Under the pieces are notes generated by a model. It saw only the letters and a program-made list of their open reading frames with translations, was not told the DNA's origin and searched no databases. 64,000 nt of DNA from JBFMDN01 sp040753915 (GTDB lineage: Bacteria; Desulfobacterota; Desulfomonilia; Desulfomonilales; Desulfomonilaceae), in NCBI GenBank assembly GCA_040753915.1, contig JBFMDN010000002.1, forward strand, positions 120,978 to 184,977, given 5' to 3'. A program made the position numbers and the translations under genes. Of the stretch, positions 33,799 to 44,091 are shown in pieces; position 1 is the stretch's first letter; each line of letters starts with the position of its first letter.

Positions 33799-36192
33799 CT
33801 AGACACCGAATCCCACAAATGCTCCCACAGAGTGCACTACGAATGCCACCACGTAAGCCAACGTAACGGTATAGACGGTGGCAAAGAGCGTCCACCCCCA
33901 GGAACCGGTTTCTTTCCTGATGACGACGAGCGTGACTACGCAGGGAGCATAGAGCATCACGAAAAGGATCAGAGTAAAGGCTTTGAGGGGATTCCACCCA
34001 GGCTCGCGTTTCAGGCGCTCCCCAAGACTGATTCCCTCCTCGTCCACCTGCCCGAGACTGTACGCGGTACCGAGCGTTGACACGATGACCTCTTTGGCAG
34101 CGAAGCCTCCAAGGAGAGCCACGTTGACACGCCAGTCGAATCCCATGGGTTTGAACACCCACTCCAGCGCCAGGCCAATACGCCCTCCCAGTGTGTATTT
34201 TAGTTGCTCTTTCTGCCGTTCCCATTCGATCTCATCGAATCTGGCCTCATAGGAGGCGTACGCCGCGGAAGCAGCCGTGATCTCGGAATCCGCGACACTG
34301 CCCTTACCAGTCGCGGTCTGCTCTTCTCGCATGGCCTCGGCAAGATCGGCGCGTTTTGGGTTGTTTTTTCGTAGGTCTTGCAGCCCTTTTGGGCTCCATT
34401 CTTTTTTCAGCTCCCGGAATGAGGCTACATCGTCTCGCGTGGCGAAAAACGGAGCAACTTCCGGCTTGGCAAGAAAGGATATGGTCGCGTCCTCCTCCAT
34501 GCGATCGAATTTCTGGCTCTCTTCGGCCGGAAGGGAGGGAAAGGTCATAACGGCCCAGAGAAGTATCGATATTCCCAGGATAACCGTGCCGGCCTTCTTC
34601 ACGTACAGCCACGTTCGTTCCCACGTGTGAATCAGCAGACCCCGTACGGTCGGCACCCTGTAAGGCGGAAGCTCCAAGACAAAGGGGGCCGACGGTCCTG
34701 AGAGCACCGTGGATCGAATCAGCTTTCCGGCAGTCAAGGCCATCCCCCAGGAAATTATGGTCAGGAGAAACATCATGGCCGCCTTGTTTCCCGGGAAAAA
34801 TGCTCCGAGCAGCAAGGCGTACACAGGCAGTTTGGCACCGCAATTCATCAAGGGGGCGACAAGAATGGTGACAAGTCTCTCCTTCGGCTCCTTCATGGTA
34901 CGCGTGGCCATGATACCGGGAACAGCACACCCCCCGGCCAAGCCGCCCGACACCATCAACGCAAGCATGGAGGACCCGTGGAGGCCGAATCCTCGCAGCA
35001 CTCGGTCGAGCATGAACGCGATTCGCGCCATGTATCCTGTGTCTTCGAGAACGGCAATGGCCAGGAACATGAAAGCGATGAGCGGAGTGAACCCGAGAAC
35101 TCCCCCTACCCCTTCTATGATTCCACTGACCACCAGGGACCTGAGCAATCCCTCAGGAATTATGCTGGATGCGATACCTCCTAACCAGTGAAAAAATGAT
35201 TCCACGTACTTGACTAGGCCCTCACTCCCCTGAAAGGTAAACACGTAAACGAAGTACAGAATGACCATCAGGATAACGGGGCCAAAAAAACGGTTGGTGA
35301 GGACCTGATCGATGGATTCGCTGAGATGCACCCGATCGGATGTCTCCACCGTAACGGACTGCTTGATGGCGCCTGAAATGAACCCGTACCGGGCATCCGC
35401 CAGGACAATTTCCGGTGGATCAGCAAAGATATCAGTAAGATGCTTTCTACTTTGATCCACCTGTTTGAGCAAGTCCGGCCGTGTCTTGCCATCGATCTTG
35501 GCGAGGATGTCGAGATCGTTTTCAAGCAACTTTACTGCGAGCCAACGGGTAGTGGGACCGATAATTCTGATGTTCGCAGAGTCGAGCTTTTCTTCGATCT
35601 TGGTCAGCTCTTCTTCCACCTCGGTCCCGTAGTTCACGTTTCTGTGGCCGTCGATAGGCCCCTGCCGATCTGCCTCGACAACCACCGCGTCCAGAAGCTC
35701 ACGGATGCCCTGGCCCTTCTTGCCGTTTGTGGGAACTATCGGGATCCCGAACAGCTCAGACAGCGAACGGATGTCGATTCTGATGTGCCTGCCCTCAGCC
35801 ACGTCGATCATGTTGAGGGCCATGACCACCTTCACGCCCATGGCAAGAAGCTGCACGGACAGGTAAAGGTTGCGCTCAAGGTTGGACGCGTCAACCACGT
35901 TCACCACCACGTCCGGCGCAGACTCCACGATAAAGTTTCTGGCTATGATTTCTTCGAGAGAATACGCGGTGAGGGAATAGGTCCCCGGCAGGTCCACGAC
36001 ATGCAGCTCGCGTCCCTGGTGTTTGACGGTCCCTTCCTTCTTCTCAACCGTTACACCGGGCCAGTTTCCTACATGTTGGCGAGCGCCGGTAATGGCATTG
36101 AAGAGGGTGGTTTTGCCGGCATTGGGATTGCCGGCCAAGGCTACGACAATTTCTCCGTTCTCGGGCAACTTACGCTGCCTTTTCCGGTACAT
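33799..36192 (-). CDS. feoB: Ferrous iron transporter FeoB
   Basis: A 797-residue protein. The N-terminal G domain has G1 GNPNAGKTT, G3 DLPGTYSLTAYS and G4 NMID, followed by the helical GDI region. The C-terminal membrane domain has two Gate motifs (GGLAGGCAVPGIMATRT and the later Gate near FVMLYAPCVVTLVVI). A long insert between helices (about 590-680, charged and helical) is typical of larger FeoB proteins. It imports Fe2+. It overlaps the feoA stop by 23 bases, suggesting coupling. Confidence 0.96.
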   Translation of the reverse strand: MYRKRQRKLPENGEIVVALAGNPNAGKTTLFNAITGARQHVGNWPGVTVEKKEGTVKHQGRELHVVDLPGTYSLTAYSLEEIIARNFIVESAPDVVVNVVDASNLERNLYLSVQLLAMGVKVVMALNMIDVAEGRHIRIDIRSLSELFGIPIVPTNGKKGQGIRELLDAVVVEADRQGPIDGHRNVNYGTEVEEELTKIEEKLDSANIRIIGPTTRWLAVKLLENDLDILAKIDGKTRPDLLKQVDQSRKHLTDIFADPPEIVLADARYGFISGAIKQSVTVETSDRVHLSESIDQVLTNRFFGPVILMVILYFVYVFTFQGSEGLVKYVESFFHWLGGIASSIIPEGLLRSLVVSGIIEGVGGVLGFTPLIAFMFLAIAVLEDTGYMARIAFMLDRVLRGFGLHGSSMLALMVSGGLAGGCAVPGIMATRTMKEPKERLVTILVAPLMNCGAKLPVYALLLGAFFPGNKAAMMFLLTIISWGMALTAGKLIRSTVLSGPSAPFVLELPPYRVPTVRGLLIHTWERTWLYVKKAGTVILGISILLWAVMTFPSLPAEESQKFDRMEEDATISFLAKPEVAPFFATRDDVASFRELKKEWSPKGLQDLRKNNPKRADLAEAMREEQTATGKGSVADSEITAASAAYASYEARFDEIEWERQKEQLKYTLGGRIGLALEWVFKPMGFDWRVNVALLGGFAAKEVIVSTLGTAYSLGQVDEEGISLGERLKREPGWNPLKAFTLILFVMLYAPCVVTLVVIRKETGSWGWTLFATVYTVTLAYVVAFVVHSVGAFVGFGV

Positions 36193-36484
36193 TCATTAAT
36201 ATGTCTCGAGCCTGGTCTCGTCTGAGAGAGACGTGGTATCCCTTGAGCTCCAATTCTATGGGATCGTACAGGGGCGCGTACTTCACAACTTTCACCTCTG
36301 CGCCCTGGACGAAGCCGAGCTCCATCATCCGCAGCCTGAAGTCAGGATCGCCACAGACTTGATGGACAATACCCTTTTCTCCGGGCCTGAAAGAGGAAAG
36401 GCTCTGCAAGCCATCAGCCAGACAACGCCTCCGAGCCAGACAAGGACAGTTGATGCATTTCCGTTTGGAAGGAGCAGGACTCAT
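36170..36484 (-). CDS. feoA: FeoA-domain protein with N-terminal Cys motif
   Basis: A 104-residue protein. The FeoA SH3-like fold covers about 30-100 (FRPGEKGIVHQVCGDPDFRLRMMELGFVQGAEVKVV, KGYHVSLRRDQA). An N-terminal extension carries CINCPCLARRRC, a possible metal-binding or redox motif not found in minimal FeoA. The ATG at 36484 has GAGGTGG upstream; the longer frame to 36550 does not. It is first in the feo operon. Confidence 0.9.
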   Translation of the reverse strand: MSPAPSKRKCINCPCLARRRCLADGLQSLSSFRPGEKGIVHQVCGDPDFRLRMMELGFVQGAEVKVVKYAPLYDPIELELKGYHVSLRRDQARDILMNVPEKAA

Positions 36485-36758
36485 AATCGCCACCTCGTTC
36501 AATGCGTCGCCCCGTTTAGGTTTGGGTGAGTCACCCGACAACCTGCTCATCTACAATAATTAGAGCGTTCGAACATCTTTCTACCCCTCTGTCTCATCGT
36601 TGTCAAGACCCTCGGGGCAAAGTTTTTCTCTTCGCTGAAAAGATTGAAGGTTGATCCACAACCTCGCCGCTCACATCGGTGTTGTAAAGCTTTGACTGAG
36701 GATCTACACTAAGCTGTTTCGCCCATCCGAAGGTAGAGAGAAGACACGGGGAGTATCT

Positions 36759-37652
36759 ATGGAATTCGGCCACTCATCCACTATGACGTTTCCCCACAAG
36801 CTCGCAGATAGGCTGTGGGTGGTGGGCAACTACTTTTTCAACCTGTATGTGGTAGTCGGCGAACAGGCCGCGGCTCTCATCGAAGTCGGAGTCTCGGCCG
36901 TGGTAGACGACGTTATCCGTCAGTTGGATTCCCTCAAGATCCGCCCGTCGTTCCTCGTTATGACTCACCCCCACGCGGATCATGTCACAGGACTTGCGGG
37001 GCTGAAGGAACGCTATAAGGACGGCCTCGTGGTTGCCGGAGAGGGCGCGTCCGAATTTCTCAGCCACCCGAGGGCCGCAGAAGCAATAGGCCACGAAGAC
37101 CTTCATATGACTGAGGCATTGAAGTCCTTCGGGATAAATTCCGGCCGACCCCCTGTCACCGAGCCTCCTTCCCTGGTAAATTGCCTGGTGGCACGCGACG
37201 GAGACGAAATAGACTTGGGCGGAGCAACCCTTCGATTCCTGCGTGCGGCAGGTCACGCGCCTGGAGAGATCGTCGTGCACGTTCCCGAAATAGAGGCTCT
37301 CATGACCTCGGATTCTCTGGGGTTCAGGTTTCCCGGGCGGGGGGTCTTTCCCCTGTTTTTCACCGGTTACTCTGATTACATGGCCACGTTGGAACGCCTT
37401 AGAGGCCTGAATCCGGCGCTCGTCGGGCCCGCCCACCAGGGACCTATAACCGGACTTGACGTGCCAACAGCGTTTGAAGAGTCGATCCAGGCAGCGGCAG
37501 CCTTGCGCACGCGTATACGGCAGGATGCTCGCGACGCGGACGAGATAGCCGCAGAACTTCTCCGCGAGTTTTATCGGGACGAGCTCCGCCTGTACACCGA
37601 AGAGAATATCCTGGGCTGTTGCAGGCTCGTCGTCAAACGCGCAAAGGACTAG
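36759..37652 (+). CDS. Metallo-beta-lactamase-fold hydrolase
   Basis: A 297-residue protein of the MBL fold. The zinc motif HxHxDH is complete (TH-PHADHVTGL), followed by GHAPGEIVVHV and SDSLGF for the second His and Asp ligands. The final His is in GPAHQGPITG. It is of the general hydrolase class (glyoxalase II-like), and the substrate cannot be read from the sequence. GGGGAG precedes the ATG. A small gene of unknown function follows after 75 bases. Confidence 0.88.
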   Translation: MEFGHSSTMTFPHKLADRLWVVGNYFFNLYVVVGEQAAALIEVGVSAVVDDVIRQLDSLKIRPSFLVMTHPHADHVTGLAGLKERYKDGLVVAGEGASEFLSHPRAAEAIGHEDLHMTEALKSFGINSGRPPVTEPPSLVNCLVARDGDEIDLGGATLRFLRAAGHAPGEIVVHVPEIEALMTSDSLGFRFPGRGVFPLFFTGYSDYMATLERLRGLNPALVGPAHQGPITGLDVPTAFEESIQAAAALRTRIRQDARDADEIAAELLREFYRDELRLYTEENILGCCRLVVKRAKD

Positions 37653-37727
37653 AGATGGTTGCGGGATCTTCCCATGTGACGCGACTGAACCACTGGCGGA
37701 GGCATGACACCGAGAGGGAAGGGACCT

Positions 37728-38048
37728 ATGGATTTCAGAGCAATTCAGGTAGTGTGTATGGCAATCGCAACCTTGATCGACGAGATTCCCTGGGACGTGT
37801 ACGGCGCACAGCAACTCCACACCCCCGTGCTCCGCGATGAAAAAGATTGCCACAATCTGGAGCTGCTGATCGATATCATGGGAACCCTGAGCAGGATGCT
37901 CGACACTCGTATCGCGTTTGTCACGAACGATGGCAAGGTGGTGCGGGAGTGGATTGAATCGATCCTCGAGATTGGAGCCCGATACGGGCGAGAGCTTGAA
38001 GCGCTTAAGCGAATGGAGGCCGAAGTTCTCCCTCGCCTCGAAGAATGA
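37728..38048 (+). CDS. Conserved-looking protein of unknown function
   Basis: A 106-residue, mostly helical soluble protein with a single Trp-rich N-terminal stretch (IDEIPWDVYGAQQLHTPVL) and a C-terminal amphipathic helix. GGGAAGGGA precedes the ATG at 37728, which is preferred over 37704. I do not recognise a family. It probably belongs with the MBL gene. Confidence 0.6.
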   Translation: MDFRAIQVVCMAIATLIDEIPWDVYGAQQLHTPVLRDEKDCHNLELLIDIMGTLSRMLDTRIAFVTNDGKVVREWIESILEIGARYGRELEALKRMEAEVLPRLEE

Positions 38049-38412
38049 ACCAGGCCGTCGACCCAACCGTCACCCCCTCTTTGCCGAAGGCGCCCGCTCC
38101 GTCTCCGCGCGAAAGCGTTGCTCTCGAGGAAAATCCGTCATTGACCTTGGTGTGTAATGCGTTTAGAGTCTCTTGCGGGGAACTTCCTGAAAATTCTCGA
38201 CGTAGAATCTCGCTGGGGGTCCAGGGCTGTCATTCCCCGCTCAGGTGAATGCTGACGCGGCAGGTTGCTCCGAAAGGAACCGGACACCTTTTCGAAGACT
38301 GCCACAACGATCTGCCTTTCCAGGGGATCTTCCACCTTTCTGGGACCATCCGGGCCCCTCGCTAAAGAAAGTTATCGGGACTGCTGTGTCAGCGGACATT
38401 GGAAACCTTGTC
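38049..38412. other. Region before hybrid kinase, start unresolved
   Basis: No confident gene. The kinase frame is open from 38245, but no ribosome-binding site supports those codons. If the ATG at 38413 is used, these 364 bases are leader or promoter. I see no clear sigma-70 or sigma-54 element. Confidence 0.4.
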
Positions 38413-41400
38413 ATGAAGGATGCAGAGGCTTTATCCAGCAGTGGGATTGAGTCAGCGCGCACACGCTGTCTTTTCGCACGGTCCCGTTACGACATCGTGA
38501 TTGCAATCGGGACTGCAGCGGCCCTCGAGCTGGGTTTGTGGAGCGTGGTCCCGGCCTGGAAGCTCCTGCTCTGGCAGGGCCTCTTCTTGCCTGTACAGCT
38601 CTTGAGATACGTTCTGCTCTCATCTTGCGAGCGATCCCGCCCTTCAGACAAGGTCGTTTCCCACTGGCGGAAGAGGATTCTCCTGGGAAGCACGGTCACA
38701 GCTTGCCTGTGGGGCATGGGTGGGGTGTTCCTCTTTCCCTCGGAAAGCGTTTTCCATCAGGGTGTGCTCGGGTTGATTCTGGTGGGAGCGACGGGGTCCG
38801 CTTCCTTTGCGCACGCGCCACTTACCGCGTTCTATCTGGCACCTGCGTGTCTCACCCTCGTGCCGTTCCTCCTCCGACTTGTCCGGGATGGCGGACCAAC
38901 CGCATGGATCATGGCCGCTGCGGGCTTCATGCTCCTGGCTGCGATCATCGCAACAGCGAAAGCATTCCATACCCTGATCGTGAGGACAATCACGCTGGAA
39001 TCCTCCGTAGCCCAATTGACGGAATGCCGCAACGCATCCAGCGCACGAACGGACCAAACATGCAACGCGAACATCTCTCTGGCAGGAGAGGGCGAGGGGC
39101 TCCGAGAGGAAATTGCCCAAATCGAACGCACCGAAGAGTCCTTTCACGTCATAGCGGACCACGCTCCTTTCGGGCTTGTTATCGTCGCAGAGGACGGAAA
39201 ATTTCAATATTCGAACCCCATGTTCCGGCGCATGTTCGGATACGGTCCGAATGACGTGCCGAACGGCAAGACGTGGCTGCGGAAGGCATATCCTGACCCT
39301 CTGTATAGACGAGACGTGATTCGGTGCTGGATCGAGGACATGGAAGCCGCGGAGCCTGGACAGTATAGGCCGAGGACCTTTGTTGTCACATGCAAGGACG
39401 GTACGAAGAAGACGATCCATTTCACTGCCGTGCAGCTTGATAAAGGCCGGCACTTGTTGGCGTGCGTGGACGTGACGGACACGCAGAGGCTGCAAGAGGA
39501 GCGGGATCGTCTGTTCAATCTCTCCCTCGACATGCTCTGTGTTGCGGGATTCGACGGATTCTTCAGGCAGGTGAATCCCGCGTGGACAAAGATCCTGGGA
39601 TGGGAGTCCGAAGAGCTCCTCAAGAAGCCGTGGATAGATCTCGTGCATCCTGACGATCGGGGAGCAGCGATGGAGATCATCCGGACTGTGCTTGAGGGCC
39701 AGCCACTCCTCTCCCATGAAAATCGGTACATGTGCAAAGATGGCACCTATCGCTGGATATCCTGGAATGCATTCCCGTTGCCCGGAGAGAAGCTGATCTT
39801 CGCGGTGGCCCGCGATGTCACCCAGAGGCGACATGCGGAAGAAGAGCTCAAAGAGAATCAGCGGCGCCTGCGGGCCGTCTTGGAACATCTTCCCCATCTC
39901 CTCTGGATGAAAGACCGGAACGGTGTGTTCCTCATGGTCAACGAGGTCTTTGCCAGGTCCTGCGGACGCGCGAGCATCGAAGAGGTCATTGGCAAGACGG
40001 ACTTCGACGTGTGGCCCAAAGCCCTGGCAGAACTCTACACAGCGGATGATGCGTCCGTCATGGCAAGTGAAAAGGCCAAGTGGACGGAAGAGCCCATAGT
40101 GGATCGAGGGGAGACAAAGTGGTTCGAGACGTTCAAGACGCCGCTCTTCGATTCAGACGGTACCTTAGTGGGCACGGTCGGCTCTGCTCGCGATATCACT
40201 GCACGCAAGAGCGCGGAAGAGGCCCTCAGGCAGTCCGAAGAGAAACACAGGCGGATCCTCGAGACGATCGCGGACGGATACCACGAGGTTGATCTCAAGG
40301 GAACCCTGACACTGGTCAATGATTCCCTTTGCGAGATCCTCGGGTATTCGCGGGAAGAGCTTCTCCAGGTCACTTTCAGGCGATTCATGGACGAAGAAAC
40401 CGCCAGGCGGGTCTTCCTGGCGTACAACGAGGTGTACCGGACGGGAATTCCCAACCGCAGCATCTCTTTTGAGGTCACGAGAAAGGACGGAGCCAAGAGA
40501 GAGGTGTCGGCGGGCATCTCGCTGATTCGAGACTCCGATGGGGCACCCACCGGCTTCCGAGGCATACTTCGCGACATCACCGAGCGCCGGCACCTGGAAG
40601 AGCAGCTTCGCCAGGCCGTGAAGATGGAGGCCATTGGGCGGCTGGCAGGGGGAGTCGCTCACGATTTCAACAACTTACTCACCGCCATCATGGGCTATAC
40701 GAGCATACTGTCCCTCCGCCTCAAGGGCGACGAAGACTCCCAAAGCCGACTCCGGCAGATAGCCAGAGCGGCGGAGAGAGCGGCCGATCTGACCAGACAG
40801 TTGCTCGCGTTCAGCCGCAAGCAGGTGCTCGAGGTCCGCGTCCTGAATCTTAACAGTCTCGTGAAAGATATCGAAAGCATGTTGTCACGCCTCATCGGCG
40901 AGGACGTCGAGCTCGCAACGGATCTGGATCCCAGTATTGGAAATGTCCGAGCGGACGCGACCCAAATCGAGCAAATCATCGTCAATCTCGCGGTGAATGC
41001 CCGGGATGCAATGCCCAACGGTGGAACCCTGACCATAGAAACGAAGAATGCCGTTCTTGACGAGGGATACTGCAGCTCCCGTGCGGAAGTCGTTCCCGGC
41101 GAGTATGTGGTGCTCTGCGTTAGCGACACTGGGCATGGCATGGACGACGAGACGTGCAAACGAGCGTTCGATCCGTTCTTCACGACAAAGGCCAAGGGCG
41201 GCGGAACAGGCCTCGGGCTCTCCACGGTGTACGGCATTGTCAAACAACACGGGGGTCACGTGGCGCTGTACAGCGAGCCGGGCAGCGGGACCACGTTCAA
41301 GGTCTATCTCCCACAAGTCACTGAATCCGCTGGTATTTCTGACACAACCTCGGACGACAAGGAGAAGTTGATGGGAACCGAAACCATCCTCCTGGTGGAG

Positions 41401-41748
41401 GACGAGCAGGTCGTGCGCGATCTTGCCTCCGAAGCCCTCCAACTGCTGGGATACTCAGTGCTCACTGCTTCTTCTCCCTCGGAGGCTCTTGCCATTGCCT
41501 CGGACCATGCCAGCCGCATTCATCTTCTCTTGACCGACGTGGTTCTTCCTCAGATGGATGGCAAGACCTTGTACGAAACGCTGGTATTGGATCGACCCGG
41601 CATGAAGGTGCTCTACGTGTCCGGATACACGGAGAACTTCATCGTCCACCGGGGGATTCTCGATTTTGGGGTGACCTTCCTTCAGAAGCCCTTCTCCATC
41701 GAGAACCTTTCCCGTAAGGTCAGGGAATTGCTCGACTCCGGGCCATGA
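38413..41748 (+). CDS. Hybrid histidine kinase with membrane domain and four PAS domains
   Basis: About 1111 residues from the ATG at 38413 (1167 from 38245; start uncertain). Numbering from 38245: about six membrane helices (85-250); PAS 1 (295-415), PAS 2 (425-530), PAS 3 (540-655) and PAS 4 (670-780), the later ones with PAC ends such as ARDITARK and LRDITERR; HisKA with His806 (GGVAHDFNNLLTA); HATPase (NLAVNARDAMP, DTGHGMDDET, GGGTGLGLS); and a receiver with Asp1098 (LLLTDVVLPQMDGK). All phosphotransfer residues are present. No output regulator is adjacent, so its target is unknown. Confidence 0.92.
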   Translation: MKDAEALSSSGIESARTRCLFARSRYDIVIAIGTAAALELGLWSVVPAWKLLLWQGLFLPVQLLRYVLLSSCERSRPSDKVVSHWRKRILLGSTVTACLWGMGGVFLFPSESVFHQGVLGLILVGATGSASFAHAPLTAFYLAPACLTLVPFLLRLVRDGGPTAWIMAAAGFMLLAAIIATAKAFHTLIVRTITLESSVAQLTECRNASSARTDQTCNANISLAGEGEGLREEIAQIERTEESFHVIADHAPFGLVIVAEDGKFQYSNPMFRRMFGYGPNDVPNGKTWLRKAYPDPLYRRDVIRCWIEDMEAAEPGQYRPRTFVVTCKDGTKKTIHFTAVQLDKGRHLLACVDVTDTQRLQEERDRLFNLSLDMLCVAGFDGFFRQVNPAWTKILGWESEELLKKPWIDLVHPDDRGAAMEIIRTVLEGQPLLSHENRYMCKDGTYRWISWNAFPLPGEKLIFAVARDVTQRRHAEEELKENQRRLRAVLEHLPHLLWMKDRNGVFLMVNEVFARSCGRASIEEVIGKTDFDVWPKALAELYTADDASVMASEKAKWTEEPIVDRGETKWFETFKTPLFDSDGTLVGTVGSARDITARKSAEEALRQSEEKHRRILETIADGYHEVDLKGTLTLVNDSLCEILGYSREELLQVTFRRFMDEETARRVFLAYNEVYRTGIPNRSISFEVTRKDGAKREVSAGISLIRDSDGAPTGFRGILRDITERRHLEEQLRQAVKMEAIGRLAGGVAHDFNNLLTAIMGYTSILSLRLKGDEDSQSRLRQIARAAERAADLTRQLLAFSRKQVLEVRVLNLNSLVKDIESMLSRLIGEDVELATDLDPSIGNVRADATQIEQIIVNLAVNARDAMPNGGTLTIETKNAVLDEGYCSSRAEVVPGEYVVLCVSDTGHGMDDETCKRAFDPFFTTKAKGGGTGLGLSTVYGIVKQHGGHVALYSEPGSGTTFKVYLPQVTESAGISDTTSDDKEKLMGTETILLVEDEQVVRDLASEALQLLGYSVLTASSPSEALAIASDHASRIHLLLTDVVLPQMDGKTLYETLVLDRPGMKVLYVSGYTENFIVHRGILDFGVTFLQKPFSIENLSRKVRELLDSGP

Positions 41749-42083
41749 CGGAAGGAGGACTTCCTTGGGATGCACCGGAATCATTCCTGAAAGGCCTTTG
41801 GGAGCAAAGCTTCTTGTCCAAAAAAGGGGCCTGTCCGGCTGCTCTTCCGTTCCGGGTATTGACAGGTTGGGAGGCCTATGGTTATATGCTTGGTGTCCGC
41901 CGCGGACACGGGCTTCTGGGGATGGGAACAGGGCCCGGAACTGGCGTTAGAATTGGGATAAGGAGGTCCGGGGAGGACCCTCTTTGCCGTTGTATTTGTG
42001 TACCGTCGAGCTGACAGGGAAACATGACGGTCCGATGCTGGTGGCGCCACGGCGGTGATTGCGAGCCTTTGATGGCGAACGGA
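41749..42083. other. Non-coding stretch before the tRNA genes
   Basis: About 335 bases with no supported gene. It contains the hairpin at 41962-41983, probably the terminator of the kinase gene, and presumably the promoter of tRNA-Lys. Confidence 0.45.
41962..41983 (+). terminator. Terminator candidate after the hybrid kinase
   Basis: GAGGTCC and GGACCCTC form a stem with one bulged base, followed by TTT. The stretch is GC-rich. It lies 214 bases after the stop. Confidence 0.45.
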
Positions 42084-42159
42084 GGGCCGTTAACTCAGAC
42101 GGTAGAGTATCTGCCTTTTAAGCAGAGAGTCGCTGGTTCGAGTCCAGCACGGCCCACCA
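42084..42159 (+). tRNA. tRNA-Lys (TTT)
   Basis: Full cloverleaf: acceptor GGGCCGT/ACGGCCC, D arm with GGTAGAG, anticodon loop CTTTTAA (anticodon TTT), and T arm GCTGG-TTCGAGT-CCAGC. Discriminator A is followed by an encoded CCA. Confidence 0.97.
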
Positions 42160-42243
42160 TCGGACAGAACTCGAGTCCGATGAGATGGCTTGCGATGTCC
42201 ATTCAAGCAAAAACTCCCGGAGCGGCCCAGCCGCCCGTCGAGC

Positions 42244-42321
<78 letters not shown>

Positions 42322-42369
42322 AAAATATCAGGCGGTTACAAAGATAAACATCTTGTCTTTGGCAAGAAG

Positions 42370-42404
42370 CGGGGTCCTTGGAGAGCCAAAGACCCCGTTT
42401 TTAT
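42370..42404 (+). terminator. Rho-independent terminator after tRNA-Glu
   Basis: CGGGGTC/GACCCCG stem with an inner TTGG/CCAA stem and AGAG loop, followed by TTTTTATTT. It ends tRNA transcription and faces the integrase gene end. Confidence 0.85.
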
Positions 42405-42411
42405 TTAGAGC

Positions 42412-43620
42412 CTATCTTTGACGTGCCCCCGTGGTTGCCGCCACGGGGTTTTTCTTTCGTGGGATCGGAGAGTCGCTAGGTCCGTTTTCAAACATGATTT
42501 GGTCGATAGCCTTGACCAGTTCTGCTTCACTGATAGGACCGTACCCTTCGCTCACAGTTTTTGCCCTACCGGCGTGCCCCATGATCATCGATATATAATC
42601 TGGATTCATGCCGGACCGTCGAGCGTTGGCCTTGAACGTGTGTCGGAGATCATGGAACCGCGGGGAAATATCCAAGCCCGCGACAGTCATGACCTTCCTG
42701 TCCCAGGCCCACCGAACCTGATCCTTTTGAACCACCGGGCTTCCGTTATGGAGGAAAATGCTGTCAAAGCCGAGCATCTCAGCCTCTTCAATGGCCCTTT
42801 CCAAAACGGGAATCAATTCTTGCCGAATGGGAACCTTTTTCCAGTCACGCTCTTTTGTGTGTTGGGGTGCGAAGTAAATCATCCGTCGGTCGAGAGACAC
42901 ACGATCTCGTGCAAGGCCGAGAACCTCACCGCGACGCATTCCCGTGTAATAAGCCATAAGTGCCACAGGTCGGAACCACCCGGGCAGGGCTGCCAGGATT
43001 TTTTGGAAATCCTGATGACCGATATAACAGCCACGTTTCGCGTCTCTTTCCGAGAGGTATGGAATGAGACGGACAGGATTCGCATGAATATGGCGCGATT
43101 CCAACAGGACCTGAAACATCTTTGATAATGCGGCCTTTTCTTTGTTTATGGTTGAAGAGGCGGCTCCGGCCTCTTTACGAGAAACCAAGTAACCTTTGAT
43201 CTCCGGCACCCACATAGTCTTCATGGGATATTCGTAACCGAAATACTCGAGAATATGGGCAAGTGCTTGTTTATGACGTTCTCTGTTACCCGACATCCGC
43301 ACGTCGGGGTAATTGAGGAAGATGTTTACGGCCTTCCAAAGGGTGAGAGGCGATTTTTGGTCGCCCTTTGCAAAAGCATCGGGTCGGGCCGTGGTGAGAG
43401 ACTCCGGCAACTTCCACCCCTTATTCTGGAAAATCCGAGTGCAGATACCACGGCAGGTCGCGTCAAGAGTGCTGAAGTCGCCAGATCTGAACGCGGCCTT
43501 CACCAAGATGCCGATCCTCTCAGCTTCACGACGAGTCTCTGCTGGTGTCGCGGCATTGATGTCATGCTTCTGATACCGGAATCGGATCACAAGCTTGCCA
43601 TGTCGCTGCTTAACCTCCAC
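42412..43620 (-). CDS. Tyrosine recombinase (phage-type integrase)
   Basis: A 402-residue protein. The GTG start at 43620 follows GGAGG by six bases; the longer frame is not supported. An N-terminal arm-binding region and a SAM-like core-binding domain (about 90-195) precede the catalytic domain. This has Arg in YYTGMRRGEVLGL, HxxR in FHDLRHTFKA, His in IMGHAG, and the Tyr nucleophile in SEGYGP. It is placed beside tRNA-Glu, transcribed toward it, as in integrated islands. It probably inserted the element to its right. Confidence 0.93.
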   Translation of the reverse strand: MEVKQRHGKLVIRFRYQKHDINAATPAETRREAERIGILVKAAFRSGDFSTLDATCRGICTRIFQNKGWKLPESLTTARPDAFAKGDQKSPLTLWKAVNIFLNYPDVRMSGNRERHKQALAHILEYFGYEYPMKTMWVPEIKGYLVSRKEAGAASSTINKEKAALSKMFQVLLESRHIHANPVRLIPYLSERDAKRGCYIGHQDFQKILAALPGWFRPVALMAYYTGMRRGEVLGLARDRVSLDRRMIYFAPQHTKERDWKKVPIRQELIPVLERAIEEAEMLGFDSIFLHNGSPVVQKDQVRWAWDRKVMTVAGLDISPRFHDLRHTFKANARRSGMNPDYISMIMGHAGRAKTVSEGYGPISEAELVKAIDQIMFENGPSDSPIPRKKNPVAATTGARQR

Positions 43621-43672
43621 TGTCAACCTCCAATTGTTGACTACACGGCGAGATGCCGCGTGTACAAAGAAA

Positions 43673-43711
43673 ACCGGCCTCAACAACCACAAAGCGTGGA
43701 GTTGGGCCGGT
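43673..43711. terminator. Inverted repeat between HTH gene and integrase
   Basis: ACCGGCC and GGCCGGT with an inner CAAC/GTTG extension form a 12-base stem with one mismatch. There is no T-run on the minus strand. It may control read-through from the Xis-like gene into the integrase. Confidence 0.4.
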
Positions 43712-43719
43712 CCCATGGA

Positions 43720-44091
43720 CTATAGATCCTTCAAATCCTTTTTGATCTTGTCTTTAGTAACCTTAGAAGCACTCGTAGGAGATTTGCCCTGGACACTCTC
43801 AGCTGGTTCTTTGAGAGGTTCAGGTTTCGACTCCTCGACCTTATGAGGCTCCCGTACAGTCAAGTCCTCGATCAAATGAGGCAAATAGTAACGATAACTG
43901 CCATCTGCTAGTTTGAGATAGCGTATAGCCCCAGCAGCCCGAAGTCTTGCAACTGTTCTGCTGTCACGACCCAGAAACTCACCAGCTTCCTCAGGGGACA
44001 GAGTTCTGTCCAGGATACATTCTGTCGGACGACAGTGCCGTTCCAAGAGAACAAGTACATACTTGTTGCCCTTATCATTCCTTTCTTCCAT
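43720..44091 (-). CDS. Helix-turn-helix protein, excisionase-like
   Basis: A 123-residue protein. A MerR/Xis-type winged helix-turn-helix lies near residues 21-75 (LSPEEAGEFLGRDSRTVARLRAAGAIRYLKL, then YRYYLPHLIEDL). A Lys/Glu/Ser-rich C-terminal tail follows. The ATG at 44091 has GGAG eight bases upstream; ATG 44112 is possible. Its position upstream of the integrase suggests an excision or regulatory role (inference). Confidence 0.7.
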   Translation of the reverse strand: MEERNDKGNKYVLVLLERHCRPTECILDRTLSPEEAGEFLGRDSRTVARLRAAGAIRYLKLADGSYRYYLPHLIEDLTVREPHKVEESKPEPLKEPAESVQGKSPTSASKVTKDKIKKDLKDL